Shown: positions 5,522-7,613 of the stretch, piece after piece
How positions within the stretch are numbered: the stretch's first letter is position 1
How the letters are laid out: every line of letters starts with the position of its first letter
Notes under the pieces: model-generated
Databases searched by the model: none
What the model was told of the DNA's origin: nothing
Seen by the model: the letters and a program-made list of their open reading frames with translations, nothing else
Assembly (NCBI GenBank): GCA_016220045.1
Contig: JACRIP010000565.1
Coordinates: 1-7,613, forward strand
Length of the DNA stretch: 7,613 nt
Direction: 5' to 3'
DNA from: Planctomycetota bacterium
GTDB taxonomy: Bacteria; Planctomycetota; MHYJ01; WSZJ01; JACPWG01
Made by a program: the position numbers and the translations under genes

Positions 5522-6451
5522 CTACACGCGCACCCGGATCGCCTTCGGCACCAGCTCAAACGTCGCCGGCAGCATCCCCGGCTGCTCCCCGTCCGCGTCG
5601 ATCAGCACCTCCTCCCCCGGCGTCGCCGGCTCCGCGAACACCTTCTTCCCGCTCACGTACTCCACCTTGTCCAGGTTCACGTGCTCGCCCTTGTAGATCA
5701 GCTGGAAATGCTTGAACGCCTCCACCGGCGTCATCTGGTCCACGATCACCACGTCGAACTTCCCGTCGTCCGTCTTCGCCTGCGGCGCAATCCACATCCC
5801 CCCGCCGAAATACTGGCCGTTCGCCACCGCCACCAGGCTGATCGTGCGCTCGAAGGCCGGTCCGTCATCCAGCGAGATCCGCACCTTCTTGTTCTGGTAG
5901 GCCAGGATCGAGCGCGCCGCACCGAGAAAAAAAGAAACCTTGCCCCCGAACATCTTGGTCGTGCTGTTCACCCGCGCCACCGTCTCGCCCCCCACCCCGA
6001 AGTCCGCCACGTTCACGAAATACCTCGAGTAGTCCTCGTTGCGCCGGCTCTTGCAGGTGTAATGCCCGATATCGATCGTGACGTTCTTGCCGGTGCGGAG
6101 GACGCCGGCGGCCTCGACCGGGTCGGCCGGGATCTTGAGCGTCTTCACCAGGTCCTTCCCCGTCCCCATCGGGATGATGCCCAGCGCGGCACGCGTCTCC
6201 AACGGCTGACCCTGCTCGAAAAACCCGTTCACCACCTCCTGCACCGTCCCGTCGCCGCCGACCGCCACGATCAGCTCGTAGCCGTCCTCCACCGCCTTGC
6301 GCGTCAGGAGCGTCGCGATGTCCGGACCGGTCGTGAACTCGACCTCCAGCGTGCCGACCGCGCGCTTGATGATCGCCTCCAGCTCGCGCCACTTCCAGCC
6401 GGTCGCGCCGTTCGCGCTCTTCGGGTTGACGATCGCTTTTGTACGGGGCAT
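5522..6451 (-). CDS. Diacylglycerol-kinase-family lipid kinase (YegS/BmrU type)
   Basis: Cytosolic or membrane-associated kinase that transfers phosphate from ATP or another NTP to a lipid hydroxyl, such as diacylglycerol. Its 309 residues fit the family. The nucleotide-binding domain has GGDGT (65-69), EVVNG (72-76) and the glycine-rich IIPMGTGKDLVKTL (92-105). The C-terminal domain has ANGQYFGGGMWIAP (210-223), DDGKFDVVIVD (228-238) and DADGE (285-289), the acidic motif near the active site in this family. I see no membrane segment. The segment usually written GT[AGT]ND has Lys99 in place of Asn, an unusual but possibly subfamily-specific change. The ATG start follows the upstream stop by 3 bp, with GGAGG inside the end of that gene, implying translational coupling to the Fe-S protein. 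Lipid substrate cannot be told from sequence. Family assignment is secure. Confidence 0.93.
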   Translation of the reverse strand: MPRTKAIVNPKSANGATGWKWRELEAIIKRAVGTLEVEFTTGPDIATLLTRKAVEDGYELIVAVGGDGTVQEVVNGFFEQGQPLETRAALGIIPMGTGKDLVKTLKIPADPVEAAGVLRTGKNVTIDIGHYTCKSRRNEDYSRYFVNVADFGVGGETVARVNSTTKMFGGKVSFFLGAARSILAYQNKKVRISLDDGPAFERTISLVAVANGQYFGGGMWIAPQAKTDDGKFDVVIVDQMTPVEAFKHFQLIYKGEHVNLDKVEYVSGKKVFAEPATPGEEVLIDADGEQPGMLPATFELVPKAIRVRV

Positions 6452-6454
6452 ACC

Positions 6455-7576
6455 CTACAACGCCTCCGCGAGAAGAGTGATCAGGTCGCGCGCCGGGGCG
6501 CCCGCCTTGCCCAGCCAGCGCACGCACGAAGGGCAGGCGCTCACCAGTTCGTCGGCGCCCGTGGCGCGGAATTCCTCGACGCGCAGGCGCGCGATCTCGA
6601 GCGCCGCCCCCCGGTCCGTGACCGGCAGCCCGCCGCCCGCGCCGCAGCACTGCGCATCGCGCCGGTTCCAGCGGAATTCCAACGGCGGCGCGCCCGTCGC
6701 CGCCGCCAGCGCGCGTCGCGGCCCGTCGATTTCGCCCAGCCGCCGCGCCAGGTAGCACGGGTCATGATAGGCGACCCGCCGCCCCAGCATGCGCGCCGGC
6801 TTCAGTTTGCCCGCCGCCAGGAGCGGCTCCAGAAAGGTCACCACGTGCTCGACCCGGGTCTCCGCGGGCAGCCCGGCTTTGCGCTCGCCGTACCGCTCCG
6901 CGACCGTGCTCACGCAGGCCGGCGAATCGCCGACCACGCGCGGCCACGCCGCCAGCCCGGTCCGGTGCGCGCGCGCCAGCCCGTCAAAGGTCTCCAGACA
7001 TCCCAGGGTCAACGACGGATAGCCGCAGCACCAGCGCTCCGGGAAGTAGACTCCGAAGTCCACGCCCAGCGCTTCGAACACCTTGATCGTCGCCCGTGCC
7101 GTATCCGGCGAGTGCCGCAGCGTCGAGCAACTGAAATACAGCCCGACCGCCGCCCGGCGATTCCGCAGCCGCTCCGGCACCACGCCCGCCGCCACCGCGC
7201 CGAGATCGACGCCGAACGGATTGCCACAGGAGCGCATCTTCGCATCCCGCTCGCCGACCGCGTCGGGCGCCACGCCGCGCCGCACGGACTCCGCGCGTGC
7301 CGCCTCCAGCACCGTCGGCACGTCGATCGAATGCTCGCACATCGCCGTGCAGGCGCGGCAGCCGGTGCACTCGTACGCGTTCGCGGCCGCCTCCGCCGTG
7401 TACTCGATCGTCCCCGCCCGCAGCAGGTGCAGCATCGTCATCAAGCTCGTGGGCGTGGTCGCCTCGCTCCGCGTCGCGAGCGCGACCGGGCACACGAAGC
7501 GCGAGAGCTTCGGGCAGAACGTACAATAGTCGATCGATTTCTTGAGGGCGTTCCACATCTCTCGGGGATTCCACAT
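6455..7576 (-). CDS. Fe-S protein with two cysteine-rich CCG domains (HdrD/GlpC/LutA-like)
   Basis: A 373-residue soluble electron carrier or redox subunit. An N-terminal ferredoxin-like part has a first cluster site C18-x2-C21-x7-C29-P and a second, complete CxxCxxCxxxC site (C70, C73, C76, C80). Two CCG domains follow. The first has YFSCS (C150) and CCGYP (183-187). The second has HDPC (271-274), QCCGAGGG (309-316) and CPSC (348-351). In relatives I recall CPKMCR in the first cluster; here it reads CPKLSR, so Ser25 stands where a ligand Cys is expected. Family members usually work with an FAD-linked oxidase (lactate, glycolate or glycerol-3-phosphate type), but none is in the window. The start may be the ATG at 7576 or at 7558, because MWN occurs twice (MWNPREMWNALKK); only AGG, 6 bp before the first, supports it. 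It leads the two-gene unit with the lipid kinase. Confidence 0.9.
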   Translation of the reverse strand: MWNPREMWNALKKSIDYCTFCPKLSRFVCPVALATRSEATTPTSLMTMLHLLRAGTIEYTAEAAANAYECTGCRACTAMCEHSIDVPTVLEAARAESVRRGVAPDAVGERDAKMRSCGNPFGVDLGAVAAGVVPERLRNRRAAVGLYFSCSTLRHSPDTARATIKVFEALGVDFGVYFPERWCCGYPSLTLGCLETFDGLARAHRTGLAAWPRVVGDSPACVSTVAERYGERKAGLPAETRVEHVVTFLEPLLAAGKLKPARMLGRRVAYHDPCYLARRLGEIDGPRRALAAATGAPPLEFRWNRRDAQCCGAGGGLPVTDRGAALEIARLRVEEFRATGADELVSACPSCVRWLGKAGAPARDLITLLAEAL

Positions 7577-7594
7577 TGCTGACCTGGCGCACCA

Positions 7595-7613
7595 TTGGGT
7601 TTGGGAGTTTGGA
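7595..7613. repeat. Possible heptamer array cut by window edge
   Basis: The last 19 bases show a 7-bp period (TTGGGTT, TGGGAGT, TTGGA). If real, this is a third heptamer array and the sequence before the Fe-S gene is intergenic, making that gene first in its operon. Too short to be sure. Confidence 0.35.

Noticed and set aside
5681..7582. Plus-strand open frame of over 600 codons, rich in Arg, His and Pro
   Set aside because: It lies exactly antisense to the lipid-kinase and Fe-S genes, which have full sets of family motifs. Long antisense frames are expected at this G/C content.

Overview
The window is GC-rich bacterial chromosome with high G/C at third codon positions. It carries ordinary metabolic genes separated by repeat-rich intergenic DNA. 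I see no RNA gene, transposase, CRISPR array or phage gene. The acetylated-arginine gene pair and the repeats (large 'CACAGAGGCACAGAG' hairpins, GCAGGCG/CGCCTGC palindromes, TTCCGCCT hairpins, heptamer arrays) remind me of PVC-superphylum bacteria (Kiritimatiellota, Verrucomicrobiota, Lentisphaerota, Planctomycetota). That placement is inference from memory, not a database match.

Layout. On the minus strand, 1-2232 holds argF' (N-acetylornithine carbamoyltransferase) followed by argG (argininosuccinate synthase, cut by the window's left edge). They overlap by an ATGA junction and form one operon. The divergent intergenic region 2233-2799 contains a hairpin with arms of about 50 bp, an octamer tandem repeat and a promoter with an exact TTGACA. 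On the plus strand, 2800-5017 holds a two-CBS-domain protein, an unrecognised protein with an N-terminal membrane anchor, a 15-unit heptamer array, and an unrecognised protein with two membrane segments whose C-terminus appears frameshifted. The convergent intergenic region 5018-5521 holds a nested inverted-repeat mosaic and a second heptamer array that runs up to the next gene's stop codon. On the minus strand, 5522-7576 holds an Fe-S protein with two CCG domains, followed after 3 bp by a diacylglycerol-kinase-family lipid kinase. A possible third heptamer array begins at the right edge.

How the genes work together. ArgF' makes N-acetylcitrulline from N-acetylornithine. After deacetylation by an enzyme outside the window, ArgG converts citrulline to argininosuccinate. 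The Fe-S protein and the lipid kinase look translationally coupled and may share an electron-transfer or lipid process, but nothing in the window names the substrate. The CBS protein is probably an adenine-nucleotide sensor. The two membrane proteins after it lie in the same orientation, but they cannot be assigned a function. The most unusual content is in the repeats rather than the genes, and I found no convincing new multi-gene system.
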